The notes beneath the pieces are model-generated. The model had not been told where the DNA came from, made no database searches, and was given only the letters and a program-made list of their open reading frames with translations. From contig NC_133161.1 of the NCBI RefSeq assembly GCF_040802235.1, positions 148,233,121-148,297,120 of the forward strand: DNA of 64,000 nucleotides, in the 5' to 3' direction. Position numbers and translations under genes: made by a program. Positions 50,490 to 61,940 of this stretch are shown here, piece by piece; position 1 is the first letter of the stretch; each line of letters begins with the position of its first letter. The stretch is from Manis javanica (taxonomy: Eukaryota; Chordata; Mammalia; Pholidota; Manidae).

Positions 50490-50680
50490 AGCGTAATAGT
50501 TCCGAGTTTGAGCTCTGGAATCGCACTGACTGGATATGAATGTGGTCTCCCCCACTGTGTATCTTGGGGAAGTTACCTGATTTCTCCAAGTCTCAACTTC
50601 CCTTCCGTAAAACAGTTATAAGTGGCTTAGCACAATCCTTAGCATGTAGTGAACGCTCAGTAACTGCTATTAGAAAACAG
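50490..50680 (+). repeat. MIR
   Basis: 'gagtttgagctctggaatcgcactgactggatatgaatg', 'cttggggaagttacctgatttctcc' and 'cttagcacaatccttagcatgtagtgaacgctcagtaa' are the MIR layout. Confidence 0.85.
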
Positions 50681-51109
50681 TTGTTCTCATCCACACTTCA
50701 GTATCTCAGGACCCAAACGAAGTATGACATTTTCAATTTGTCAAGTAATCTTCCTTTCTACTTAGAAGTGACTAATTCTTAAAAGTTGTTTAATAGATTA
50801 CAGATTATGGTGCTATAATTTATAGTTCTAAAAAAGTTATAGTATAATAGATAACATATAAGGAGTTAAGAAATAACTCCTTAGAAAGAGAAGGTAGCAT
50901 TTTTAAATGATGGCAGTGTCAAACCCAAATCCTAGGGATTGTGAAAAAGCTCTGGCGGTGGTCTCCGTGCTTTCCTCACAGCAAGGAAAATGAAGCTATG
51001 CACAGGGTATTAGGGGAGTCAGATACTGTGCTTTTGAGGTGGTTTTGCTTCCTGTCAACCCAAGAATTCCCGTCCCGCCCAGCTCCCATTTAGAGTGAAT
51101 GCACTATAG

Positions 51110-51800
51110 TAAATAATTTGAGTGGCCTCTGTTGCTGGTTCTGGGAGGCAACCTCTAAATTCTTGGAATTTCCTAAGGGACAGGAATGTTTTGTTATTCT
51201 CTTTGTTAAACTAGGTGGGCCACTGGATGGGAGCAGCCTTGCTGGAAAGCTCAACCATACAGTTAAGAGTTGGGTCTCTGAGCCGCGTGATATCAGTCCA
51301 AGCTCCTGGGAGGGGAGGGGACTGGAGACTGAACCAATCACATTCCATCAGTCATGCCTACGTAATGAAACCCCACTGACAACTCCTGACCCGAAGCTCA
51401 GGTAAGCTTCCCGGCTGGTAAGGCACGCTGATGTACCAGCAGGGTCATGCATCCTGATTCCACGCCAGACCCTGTGGAAAGCTTGCCCTTGACCATCTCC
51501 TCTTTTGTCTGGTTTTGATCTGTATCCTTTTTGCTATAGAGAAGGCAGCATACAGTTAAAACCGTAACTCTTAAGTATAGCTTTTCCTGAGTTCTGTGAG
51601 TCATTCTAGTGAATTATCAAGCCTGGGGAGGTAGTGGGAGCCCCGGAATTTGCCACAAGCATAGGTGGCCTGGGGACCTGAGCTGAGGCTGGTGTCTGAA
51701 AGTGAGCCAGTCTCTAGAGGACTAAGCCCTTAACCTGTGAAGTCCGGCCCCACTCCAGGTAGCTAGGGCCAGAGTCACAGGGCAGCTGACCACAGAAGAA
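51110..51800 (+). mobile_element. ERV-type LTR (solo)
   Basis: The order fits an ancient ERV LTR widespread in eutherians: 'cctctgttgctggttctgggaggcaacctctaaattcttgg', 'aaactaggtgggccactggatggg', 'actgaaccaatcacattcc', 'cttttcctgagttctgtgagtcattctagtgaattatcaagcc' and 'ctaagcccttaacctgtgaagtcc'. No adjacent viral genes were seen. Class is not determined. Confidence 0.7.
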
Positions 51801-51809
51801 ATGTGCCTG

Positions 51810-54040
51810 GGATCTGCAACTCCTAAGGGAAGCAGCTACCATGTTTTCATGCTCTAGCAGGCGGGGAGGGTGCCTGTGTCCTGGCTCGCCACGCTGGTGT
51901 GGGGCAGCACCCAGTCTGAGCTCCTGCTCCTACCACCTTTCTTTCAACTTGTCTGAGTCACAGGCCAAAGACACGTGCAGTTCTACAGCCAAGAGTGTCA
52001 GCTCCACCTACAGCTTCAGGCTACCACGTCCTCCACGGTGGAGCCACGGGAGACGCAGGCTGCGTTTTCTTTCCCCTGGTCCTATCCAGTGCTCCCTCCC
52101 GCCTGCTGGGCTGGTGAACTTCACATGACTTCAGGCCCAACACCAGATGCAGGGCAACAGGTCCGGCCACCAACAGCCACAGCTGCCCGGTGACCCTTCC
52201 TCTGCCTCACTCCTAGTTCCGCCTCTCTGATTTCACCTTGACTACGACAGTTGTTTCTGCCTATCCACCAACAGAAAATTATACATTTAAATGTGACTGC
52301 TGAGAATTTGAAGCAAAGCACCAGAGGAATAGACGTAGTGGGACACTAGGCTTCTAAATGCTGACTTCACGCTACAATCTTTGAAGACATACTGATCCCA
52401 CTCTCCTCCCCTGGACTGCAGTAGAGTTTAGGCACTAAATTGTTTTTTGAAAGGCTTCTAGGAGATTCTAGTATGCCTCCAAACATGCAGCACTAGAGCA
52501 CTAGAAGGATGGAAAATAACAAAGAAAAGGTGGTCCGGCTTATAAACATACTTACACGAGGAAATGTAAGAGGAATAAATCAAAACATCCTAATATGAGG
52601 CATTCCTAAAATCAAGTGACATAAAAGTATTAAAAATTAACCAACAAAGACATAGCAGGCAAATATTAACAAAATTAAAGATGTGAATTAGTAATATAAA
52701 ACAAATAGAAGTCGAGGTTAGTAGCATGAAAAGAGGTCAAAGATATTTACATTGGCAAGAGTCATAGTAGGTGGTGGAGAAACTTCCTACTTACTCTGGC
52801 AGGAACATAGCTTCAGGGCGTATACAGACTAGGATATATCACTCAGAGAAAATGGCAAAAACTAGAATAACCCCTCTCAGAATGAAGAGATTCAGAAGAG
52901 AAAAATATATAGGATTTGAAACATCACAGGCCTTACCTACCATATTAGAAGCACGTTTAACTCCTTTTATTGGATTAACTTGTGTTCTCTGTCCCTCCTG
53001 TAATAAACGCCAATGTCTCTGACACACTGCAGGCCAGAGACGAGTCAGCAGCTCCTGAACGTTCACTCACTCTTGCTTACTTAAGTTGTTCCAAACCTGC
53101 TTACACGAGTTCCTATTAGTATGTTATTAATTTGAATACATATAAACCAATGAAATATGAATGTGAAAAATGCCCACGAATGAGAAAAACAGTAGCTGTT
53201 TCTGAACAAGTTGAATACTTTGTAAAGTTTCAGTAAAAATAAATCCTTACAAAAATGTGCTGTCAGATGTGTGAGGACAACTGTAAACAAATGTTGGACG
53301 TGTGCCCTAGGAAACTTGAATACTCCACATGTTCTCCACATTCACATTCCACTGTAAATAAACCCCAACCAGAAATCATGGGCCGTGAAGTCCAGTACTG
53401 ATTCATGCAAGAAAAGCCCAGTGTTTTGCACCCCTAGACTTAAGGAAAAGGCCTTGACCCTGCATCAGGAGATGGGAAAATGAATGTGTATTTATATGCA
53501 TTAAATTAAAATACATACATCTTAATTTTCATTTTTTAAATGACTTCTCCTGACTTTCTTAATTTACAAATCTTGCCAGATAAGGCAGCATTTTGTAAAG
53601 ACAGAATTTTGAAAGAGAAAAGTAAGTGTGTTTTAAACACCGTGTGACCAAGTTGGGAAGAGAAACCTGCAGGCATCGCCCATGTGGACGGAGCTCGCAG
53701 GCAGAGGGTCAGCAGAGGACGATGGCCGTGGGCCCCGGGTTCCTTGGGAACTCGAGCGGCGCGCTTGGGCCACGGGCGCCGTCCTGCTGGTTCACCGCCG
53801 GGCAACCAAGGGAAGTCCTGGGATCACCCGGCTAGCGATCTGGTTTGTCTCTCTACAGACTTTTATCACATAGGCCACATGCTGTGTCTACAAGGATATA
53901 AAACGAGAAGTTATAGTAGAAGACTGGACAAAAGTCATTTAGACATAAAAAGCATGTAAAGAGGTGAGAAAAATCAAACCTAAAAGTAGACCATTTAAAA
54001 TGAAAAACTGTGAGCGCATTATATACCCACACCCATGATT
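51810..54040. other. Intergenic, no gene recognised
   Basis: 51840-52190 is GC-richer with overlapping frames of 95 and 72 codons, perhaps an extension of the LTR element. A small CpG-rich patch lies at 53690-53830. 52540-53340 is AT-rich. No exon or RNA gene recognised. Confidence 0.45.
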
Positions 54041-54044
54041 ATCT

Positions 54045-55760
54045 TTCACTTCCAGTCAAGATGGAGTAACAAGGATTCGATTTCCCTCCTGCCTAAAAAA
54101 ACCCATATGCAAACCAATGCAGCCTGACACTGGACATCAGGTACCAAGGACAGCGATGCTAGAGACATGGACAGCAAACAAGGCGAGCCCCACGGTTGCC
54201 TCGGCTTGCTACCTTTAGGGGGTTTTCAGGCTGCAGCCCTGGGGGGTGGGGGGTGGGAAGAAAAGGCAAAGCCCTGCAAACTGAGCTGCAGAAATAAACC
54301 TGAGGGTCCAGGGAAATGAAAGCGGCTAGAATGCCAGCACACGTGCTGAGGCAGGTGCACAGGGAGCCAACCTGGAGGTCTGGTTTCCTCTGGGAGTCAT
54401 GAGAGTACCAACCAGCACACAGGTTTGAAGAAAGTACCCAAAACAGGAAAGAACTGCCCCAAAGAATCAGAGGGAATACCACACAGCACTCAGGACCAGG
54501 AACACTCTGTTCCCACCGGCCAGACTGAAAAAACTTCACAACATGAGATGCCTATGAGTATTCGAGAGTCTTGCCTCAGCAATGGGGTGAATTAATCCTG
54601 GACTAAATATTTCTCCAAACCTGCCAAACGAATCTTAAAATCATGTCCTGAATGGATACAACTGTTTGCAAGTATCTGTGTCCTAGAAGAACATTCAATA
54701 CAAAATACCAAGCATCCAAGGTAAAAGTCACAACGCCTAGCATCCAATCTAAATGACAAGGCACATAAAGCAGCAGGACGATATACCCAATACAGTGACC
54801 CTGTAGAAACCAACTCAGAACTGACGAACATTTTATGATTAGCAAAGAAATTTAAAATGACTATGACTTTATTCCCTATGTAGAAAATTTCAGAAAGTGA
54901 AGATATAAAAATGATTCAAATCCTGTGGTAATTAATGGGGAAAATCCTTTCACAGTGTATACTGTGTATCAAATTATTATGTAATACACTTTAAATAGCT
55001 TTAGTCAATTGTACCTCAATAAAGCTGAAAAAAGGAAATGATCAGAAAGAAGAGATTCATATCAAACTTGTAGAGAGAAAAACTACAACAGCTAAGACAA
55101 AGGTTATATTAGAATTAATTGCTAATGAGACACTGCAGGAAAAGACATGAAGACACAGCAATAGAACCACCCAAAATAAAACAGAGAAAAAAATAATAAA
55201 CAGCACACCAGTGAGCCATGGGACATCAAGCTGACTTGTACCTATAATTGGGGTTCTGAAGAAAAGTGGGGACAGAAAATTCTTTTGAATAATGGCCAAA
55301 ACATTTCCATATTTGGTAAAAACCATAAACCCAGAGACCCATGCAGCTCAACGAACCCAAGCAAAAGGAACATGAAGAAAACTACATTAAGGCACATTAT
55401 GATCAGATTGCTCAAAACTAGCCAGGGAAAAATGACACATTAAGTTTATGACAGAATTCTTATAGGAAAAAATGCAATCAGACAGTACAGCCTCATTTTT
55501 TTGAAGTATTAAAAGAAAAAAAATCATCAACTTAGAATTCTATACCCAGCGAAAAAATGTTATTTCAAAAACAAATGTGGTTTTTCAATTACAAAAGCTA
55601 ACATTACCAAGTAAGCCTGCACTCTTAAGAAATACCAGATCCTCTTCAAGCAGAATACCAGATGGATACGTGGATCTACACAAAGAGGGAGAGTTCCTGA
55701 AATCGTAACTGCTGGAAAATAAGGTAAGATCTTTTTCTTATTTAAATCTCCTTTAAAAAG
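54045..55760 (+). mobile_element. HAL1-like element (half-L1), interrupted
   Basis: It starts with 'cagtcaagatggagtaacaaggattcgatttccctcctgcc', then 'gacactggacatcaggtacc' and 'gcgagccccacggttgcctcggcttgctacct', the known 5' layout of HAL1. Diverged ORF1 text follows. From about 55300 the ORF1 C-terminal part shows ('catgcagctcaacgaaccc', 'aaggcacattatgatcagattgctcaaa'). Text at 54900-55035 ('tcaattgtacctcaataaagctgaaa') looks like an inserted L1 3' end. Confidence 0.65.
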
Positions 55761-55769
55761 AATCTTTTT

Positions 55770-56285
55770 TTTAATGCCATGTGGGGCTTCTTATACATAT
55801 ATATAAATATAAAATACATAAATATAAAATGTCCAGCAGCACAGCCTCTAGGCAAGTCTGACCAGGGTGTAGAGGGAAAGTAAAACACATCAGAAACTAA
55901 CACTGGACTAGATACAGTTTTACAAAAATTATAAGAAATACTATGTACAAACCTGTATCAATTATTTTGGAAAGACTGAGAAAATGGTTGATTTTTTAGA
56001 AAGGTATTATCCAAATTGACTCCTAAGAAAACCTAAATAAATCAATAACCATAAAGGAAATTGAAAAGTCAAAGAGGTACTCCTAAGACCCAGGCAGTTT
56101 TATAAATGATCTTCAAGAAGTCTTAAAGAAACAGATAATCCCTAAGAATTCAATTTTTTTTCAGGGTATAGAAAAAGATAAGCTTACCATTTCACTTTAC
56201 AAAACTAGCAGAACCAATAATCTCAAAACCAAACTAATAAACAATTTTTAAAAGAAAACCCCATTAATACAGATCCAAACGTCTT
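55770..56285. other. Intergenic, AT-rich L1-like debris
   Basis: Text such as 'acaaaactagcagaaccaataatctcaaaacc' suggests old L1 sequence, but boundaries are not visible. Confidence 0.4.
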
Positions 56286-57099
56286 AAAAATTTGAAGGAG
56301 AACCAAGCTGGCGGCGTGAGTAGAGCAGCGGAAATCTCCTCCCAAAACCACATATATTTTTAAAAATACAACAAATACAACTATCCCTAAAAGAGAGACC
56401 AGAAGACACAGGACAACAGCCAGACCACATCCACACCCACGGGAACCCAGTGCCTCGCAAAGGGGGTGAGATACAAGCTGTGCCCCGCGGTACCTGAGCG
56501 CCCCTCCCCCCAGCTCCCAGTGGGAGGAGAGGAGACAGCAGGGAGGGGGAGGGAGCCCAGGGCTGCTGAGCACCCAGCCCCAGCCATCTGGACCAGAGCG
56601 CACAGTGCATGCGTGGGGTGCTGGAAACTAGGGAAACAGGACAGTAAGACCTGTGAGCGGGTCCCGCAGCCGGCACCCCAGGACAAAGAAAAGCGAGTGC
56701 TTTTTGAAAGTCTTAAAGGGACAGGGACCCCACAGCCGGACAGAAGCGCCCTGGGACACTTAGCCCAGCAGCTGCGAACCTCAAGGAGCTCTGGGTGCCC
56801 AAACCCCCGCAGCCCCGCTCAGACGCCCCTCACTGCGATAACCAGCCTCCCACCTGTTCCCCCTCCTATGCAGCTCCGCCATTTTGGGGCAGCAGCCCGA
56901 GCCAGGCCACGCCCACAGCAACTGCAGCGCTAAACTCCATAGCCGCGGGGCAAGATCAGAAGCCCCGTCTGCACGCAGCTGCCCAGCACAGGCCGCTAGA
57001 GGCCGCTGTTCTCCCAGGAGAGGAAGGCCATAAACTGGCAAGAAGGGACTTCCTCTTACCCAACACACGCGCCAGCTCCCCACAAATATATCTATCGCC

Positions 57100-57932
57100 A
57101 TGAGAAGGCAGAAGAAATTGATACAGACCAAGATCACAGAGGCAAACCCTGAGAAGGAGACAGACCTAACCAGTCTTCCAGAAAAAGAATTAAAAATAAA
57201 GCTCATAACCATGCTGATGGAGATGCAGAGAAATATGCAAGAGCTAAGGGATGAAGTCCAGAGGGAGATCACAGAAATGAAACAATCTCTGGAAGGATTT
57301 ATAAACAGAATGGAAAAGATGCAAGAGGCCATTGATGGAATAGAAACCAGAGAAAAGGAACGCATAGAAGCTGATGCAGAGATAGATAAAAGGATCTCCA
57401 GGAATGAAATATTAAGAGAACTGTGTGACCAATCCAAAAGGAACAATATCCGTATTATAGGGGTACCAGAAGAAGAGAGAGAAAAAGGAATAGAAAGAGT
57501 ATTTGAAGAAATAATTGCTGAAAACTTCCCCAAACTGGGGGAGGAAATAACCGATCAGACCATGGAAGTGTACAGAACTCCCAACAGAAAGGATCCAAGG
57601 AGGATAACACCAAGACACATAATAATTAAAATGGCAAAGATCAAGGACAAGGACAGAGTTTTAAAGGCAGCTAGAGAGAAAAGGTCACCTACAAAGGAAA
57701 ACCCATCAGGCTATCATCAGACTTCTCAACAGAAACCTTACAGGCCAGAAGAGCATGGCAGGATATATTTAATGCAATGAAACAGAAGGGGCTTGAACCA
57801 AGGATACTGTATCCAACACGACTATCCTTTAAATATGAAGGAGGGATTAAACAATTCCCAGACAAGCAAAAGTTGAGAGAATTTGCCTCCCACAAACCAC
57901 CTCTACAGGGTATTTTAGAGGGACTGCTTTAG
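57100..57932 (+). pseudogene. L1 ORF1 (RNA-binding ORF1p), one frameshift
   Basis: It begins ATGAGAAGGCAGAAGAAATT. The product is the L1 ORF1p type: a short basic N-terminus, a heptad-rich coiled coil (about residues 35-105), then the RRM-like segment with NNIRIIGVPEEE and the basic C-terminal domain containing NRKDPRRITPRHIIIKMAK. ORF1p trimers package L1 RNA. Compared with the family, one A appears lost from the A-run at 57679-57682. The first frame therefore ends early at 57780, while the correct C-terminal text continues in another frame without stops to TAG at 57930-57932. A single indel thus separates it from an open frame, which points to recent insertion. Confidence 0.85.
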
Positions 57933-58239
57933 ATGGGAGCACTTCTAAAACTAAATATAGGTCACCAGAGAAAATAAAATCACAGCAAAGAAAGCAGACC
58001 AACCAACTACTAACTAAAGGCAAAAAATAAAATCAACTACCCACAAAAGCAGTTAAAGGAAGCACAACAGAGCACAGAATAAAACAACTAACATATAAAG
58101 AACAGAGGAGGAGGAATAAGGGAGAAAAATAATGACCAGACAAGTGTCTAAAGTAGCTCAATAAGTGAGTTAAGTTAGACAGTAAGATACTAAAGAAGCT
58201 GACCTTGAACCTTTGGTAACCACGAATCTAAAGCCTGCA

Positions 58240-58443
58240 ATGGCAATAAGTACATATCTTTCAATAATCACCCTAAATGTAAATGGACTGAATGCACCAA
58301 TCAAAAGACACAGAGTAATAGAATGGATAAAAAAGCAAGACCCATCTCTGTGCTGCTTACAAGAGACCCACCTCAAACCCAAAGACCATAGGAACAAAGA
58401 AAGACTGAAGGAACAAAACAGCAGCAGAATCATAATAACCTAA
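58240..58443 (+). pseudogene. L1 ORF2 N-terminal stub
   Basis: The ATG at 58240 opens the start of the L1 apurinic-endonuclease domain. Visible are LSIITLNVNGLNAPIKRHRV and the QETHLKPKDH block with the catalytic-site Asn and Glu. After about residue 50 the sequence jumps into L1 3' sequence and a stop follows at 58441-58443. No endonuclease or reverse transcriptase can be made. Confidence 0.85.
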
Positions 58444-58849
58444 GAATGGACTAACAGTTACCAAAGGGAAAGGGACTGGGGAGAAAGGGAGGGATGGGGG
58501 GGGCCAGAAAGGGGGCATTACGATTAGCATGTATAATGTTTGGCGGGGTATGGGGAGGGCTGTGCAACAGAGAAGACAAGTAGTGATTCTACAGCATCTT
58601 ACTATGCTGATGGACACTGACTGTAATGGGGTTTGTGGGGGGGATTTGGTGAAGGGGGGACCCTAGTTAACATAATATTCTTCAAAAAAAATTTTTTTGA
58701 AAAATATAATTCTATAGTGTTTTAAAGGCATAATATATATTGTGATACATAGCTCTTATAATAGAATGCAATAGTGGTTGAAGGTTAGAACAACTATTTT
58801 TGAAACAATTTTCTATGCTGAAGCCTCCATTTTTTTAAATTCAATTCTT

Positions 58850-58975
58850 TGACAAATGTTCCTTTGCTCATTCATCAAAAATTCACCAAGCATTATACAT
58901 ATGCCAGGCACACTGGATACCGGGACTTCAGGGGTAAGATACGATTTCCGCCTTCCTGGAGCTGTCTAGAGAAAC
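58850..58975 (-). repeat. L2 3' end, antisense
   Basis: 'ctcattcatcaaaaattcaccaagcattatacatatgccaggcacactgg' and 'cgccttcctggagctgtctag' match the reverse complement of the L2 end. Confidence 0.75.
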
Positions 58976-58979
58976 ACAA

Positions 58980-59540
58980 AGAAAAAGAAAATTATAATCC
59001 CACAAAAGCAGTCTCTCCCTTTCTGTCGCTCTCAATACCTTGGTGAGCTATCTCACCAGCTATATTCAGCTCTTTAAGGGTGTCCTTTTCTATCCCTGCA
59101 CACAGGATTTGGGCTGCTTACTTTCATCTGGCTCTGGGGTGAAGCACACCTCACAGGGGTGCTACAAAGGCTGTAAGAAAAGATGATCCTGAACCGGGAT
59201 CACGAGGGAATCAATATGAGAGGCTCTGACCCACAGGTAAGCTACAAGACAGCACTATTAGTATGTGTTTGTATCTACAAATGCTATGGAATATGGGACA
59301 CATGAAGGTAATGGACTCACTGGAAACAAACTGTTCTACTAACCTGCTTGAGCAAACACGTTTTACCTTGACGCTTTCTCTGCTGAGTAATCAGATCCAT
59401 TTACCTGCACACAGGAAACTCCATACATTTAGAAACAGAAAACCTGAATGTGTATCGACTCCTAGGGACCCGGGAGAAGCTAGTTTACAGTGCTCAGAAT
59501 AATAATCCATGTGTCACTGAAAATCTGATTCTAAAATATT
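58980..59540. other. Intergenic, no gene recognised
   Basis: Unremarkable sequence with one 79-codon frame (59263-59502) without features. Confidence 0.5.
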
Positions 59541-59549
59541 AAGTCTATT

Positions 59550-60840
59550 ATGTACAAAAGGTGTATTTCTCGATGCTCCAAATGGGAAGAACTGCCATTC
59601 TTAACACCAGGCAATCATGGAATAAAAGTATTTTGTTAACTTTTTGTGTACAATGTCTCTAAGTTAAAAAACAGGTCAGACCCCTTTTTTGTATTTTCAA
59701 TATATTAAAAAGCAACATAGTACAAATATTATAGTTAATATTAAAAAGGACCCAAATTTTTCAAGGAATGGATTTTTATAAACAAGTTCCACAATGAAAG
59801 GGAATTAGTATCTTAATACATGAAAGTTTTGTTGAATTAGATTTAAAAATTTTTTAAATCAGAAAACTTTTAAGACTAAATTCTATCAAATGTTCAAACA
59901 AAAAAAGCAACCTATACATTCTCCATAATAAAATGTATGCTCATACATACACTGGGTGCTTTGAAAATGTTCAAATTTTTAAAGTTTGAGTGATAGAGGC
60001 AGCACTTAAAGGTTTCATGAACCTTTTTTTCCAAAAAAGTATACTTTCAGTGAAACATTTTACCATTTTATCTGACCATGCATTAAAATTGTTCTTCTTC
60101 CTAAAAAAAGGGATTTATAATAATACTGTATTTTTTATGTAAAAAAGTTCATTTAGAGATATTTAATTTCCTGAGCAACTTCAAACATGATCTAACGAGC
60201 AAGTTCTAAAATTTCAGAATGAGAGCATGTGCAGATTTATACTTGTATGTTCAGTTAGGGTAAAACTCAAAAGAGAATGTCACAGAATGTGTGTTTAAAT
60301 TCTCTAAAGCATTTAACAATATGATTCATCCCCAAACTTTATCAATAGGCTTTCTCCAATAAAATGTTAGTAAAATGAATCACTGAAATTACATTTTCTC
60401 ATGTATTAACAAAATACTGATAGTCATTTCAGACTAACTGGAATGTTTTCTATTATATACACCAATTATCTTACTAACAAGAAACTTCTTGCATTACAAA
60501 AAAGATAACAGATCATTAAAATATTTGCTTTATAATACAACCAATCCATATGATACATCCCTTCCTCAATTGTCTAAAATGAGTAGGAACTGTGGTTCTT
60601 TCTTATGTATAAAACCCTTTCCTCTTCATAAAACCCTGAGGTGAAAGGTCATTAATGTAATAAAAATGGAACAATTATTCTCATTCTGTATTAGATTGGA
60701 CCAACAGGTTTTAAAATTTTTATGAAGAAATATGGCCATCCGTAAAGCTGCTCTGTACAGTTCTAACAGAACATCCCCAGATCATCTTGGCCAAAAGGGC
60801 CTAGAATGACCCTCCAAGGACGTCTTCCTTTCAACCCTCG
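59550..60840 (-). other. RBM7: Probable RBM7 3' UTR
   Basis: Directly downstream of the RBM7 stop lies about 1.3 kb of AT-rich, apparently repeat-free sequence with many short T- and A-runs and AU-rich elements on the transcribed strand. This is the expected character of a long mammalian 3' UTR. I did not find an unambiguous canonical AATAAA on the minus strand. A variant ATTAAA is at about 60166-60161. The end is therefore uncertain. Confidence 0.5.
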
Positions 60841-61203
60841 TCAGTGTCGAGACGAACGCCACTTCCCCTCTCTACTGGCGTCTCTCTTGTTCTCGTAGTC
60901 ATGGCCCCAGCCATCGGGACTCCTGTCTTCATAGAAGAAATCATCTCTGCGTCCTCTGTAGTGGTGGTCAGGCCCAAGGTCAGGGTAACGCTGCTCGCGG
61001 GCATAGTGTCTGTCCGCCATGTAGGGGTGAGGATTCTGCCGGACTTTCCGCTGTGGTGATGGTGTATCTTGGCGCCACTGGGAGCTCGAAGAGTGGTTAA
61101 AAGTATGATTATGTGACTGAACTGACGGGGAAAATCCTGACTGATCCAGGTGCGGAGAACCAAATTTCCCGCCATACGGCATCTGCCTCAAAACACTGTT
61201 CAT
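60841..61203 (-). CDS. RBM7: RBM7 last coding exon (C-terminal region)
   Basis: RBM7 is the RNA-binding subunit of the NEXT complex (with ZCCHC8 and the helicase MTREX), which directs promoter upstream transcripts, snRNA extensions and other nuclear RNAs to the exosome. This exon begins at 61203 after acceptor CCTCAG and encodes 120 residues to TGA at 60843-60841. It starts MNSVLRQMPYGGKFG, continues through LDQSGFSPSVQSH and the SSSSQWRQ block, then the basic, aromatic tail with YMADRHYAREQRYP, HHYRGRRDDFFYEDR and GKWRSSRH at the end. The count matches the 120 residues of the human exon as I recall it. The region is low-complexity and likely disordered. The RRM is encoded upstream, beyond the window. 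An open frame continues 27 codons into the intron but the splice site marks the true edge. Confidence 0.95.
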   Translation of the reverse strand: MNSVLRQMPYGGKFGSPHLDQSGFSPSVQSHNHTFNHSSSSQWRQDTPSPQRKVRQNPHPYMADRHYAREQRYPDLGPDHHYRGRRDDFFYEDRSPDGWGHDYENKRDASREGKWRSSRH

Positions 61204-61719
61204 CTGAGGGGAGAGGTAAGAGAATGTCAGCTGCAAGTATTTCCAGACATCACCACTAACAGGTAACCGGTCATGGTCAGCCAAACAAACAACGATGGAG
61301 AAACAAAATCACTCTTGCCCAGACACGTGTTAAGTTAAACACAACTGAGTAGCACAACAGCCTCACTTATTCCAGTGCACACCTACAAGCTATCTGTACA
61401 GTTACTACGCCTGCCCTCAGGAATACAACTTGGAAGGTAAGACATCTTACAAAAGGACTCTAATGTGCATCCCTCTGCGATGAACTTACAAAGAACCACG
61501 AGCTCAGTGCCATTTGCACAAACAAACAACAGGGAAACACAGAATGGGTTCGCAGAACAGCAAGAAATCCTGGCTGAGGCAGGTTACCGATCTCCCAAGC
61601 AGTGAACACAGACAGTAAGGCTCGGAAGGTTACTGGAACCAGGTAACAGGGTTGCCTAAAAACAAGGCTAGAGAACTCTTATTTTATCTTGCAAATCCTG
61701 GAAAGCCAAATTGCCAGGA

Positions 61720-61813
61720 AGGTTAGCACAACAAGGTTATAATACTAATTCTGAAATGTGTGTGAGAGGTTAGCACAACAAGGTTATAATACTAATTCTG
61801 AAATGTGTGTGAG
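61720..61813. repeat. Two-copy 47-bp tandem duplication
   Basis: Two identical copies of a 47-bp unit, beginning 'aggttagcacaacaaggtta' and ending 'gaaatgtgtgtgag', follow each other without spacing (61720-61766 and 61767-61813). Confidence 0.97.
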
Positions 61814-61940
61814 ATGGACTCGTGAGAGAAAACAGATGAGTACTAAGTGACTAGACAAGGATTCTCAAATTCTGCCCATGGCTGGACAGGAGCCAATGAT
61901 GATTTTTTTCTTGGTCTATGGCCAAATGAGAAACCTAGGT

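Larger units (their letters stand above)
56288..58690 (+). mobile_element. Recent L1 with intact 5' end and a large ORF2 deletion
   Basis: This is the youngest repeat in the window. It has a GC-rich 5' UTR (56288-57099, beginning near 'ggagaaccaagctggcggcg'), ORF1 (57100-57932), the intergenic spacer with 'aaccacgaatctaaagcctgcaatggc', and only about 50 codons of ORF2 (58240-58390). It then jumps to the 3' UTR ('agaatggactaacagttacc', a G-rich polypurine tract, 'ctgatggacactgactgtaatggggttt'). About 5 kb of ORF2, including most of the endonuclease and all of the reverse transcriptase, is missing. No clear target-site duplication or long A tail is visible: the right end reads 'cataatattcttcaaaaaaaattttttt'. 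Confidence 0.9.

Noticed and set aside
56781-57533. 250-codon minus-strand ORF
   Set aside because: Antisense shadow of the L1 5' UTR and ORF1.
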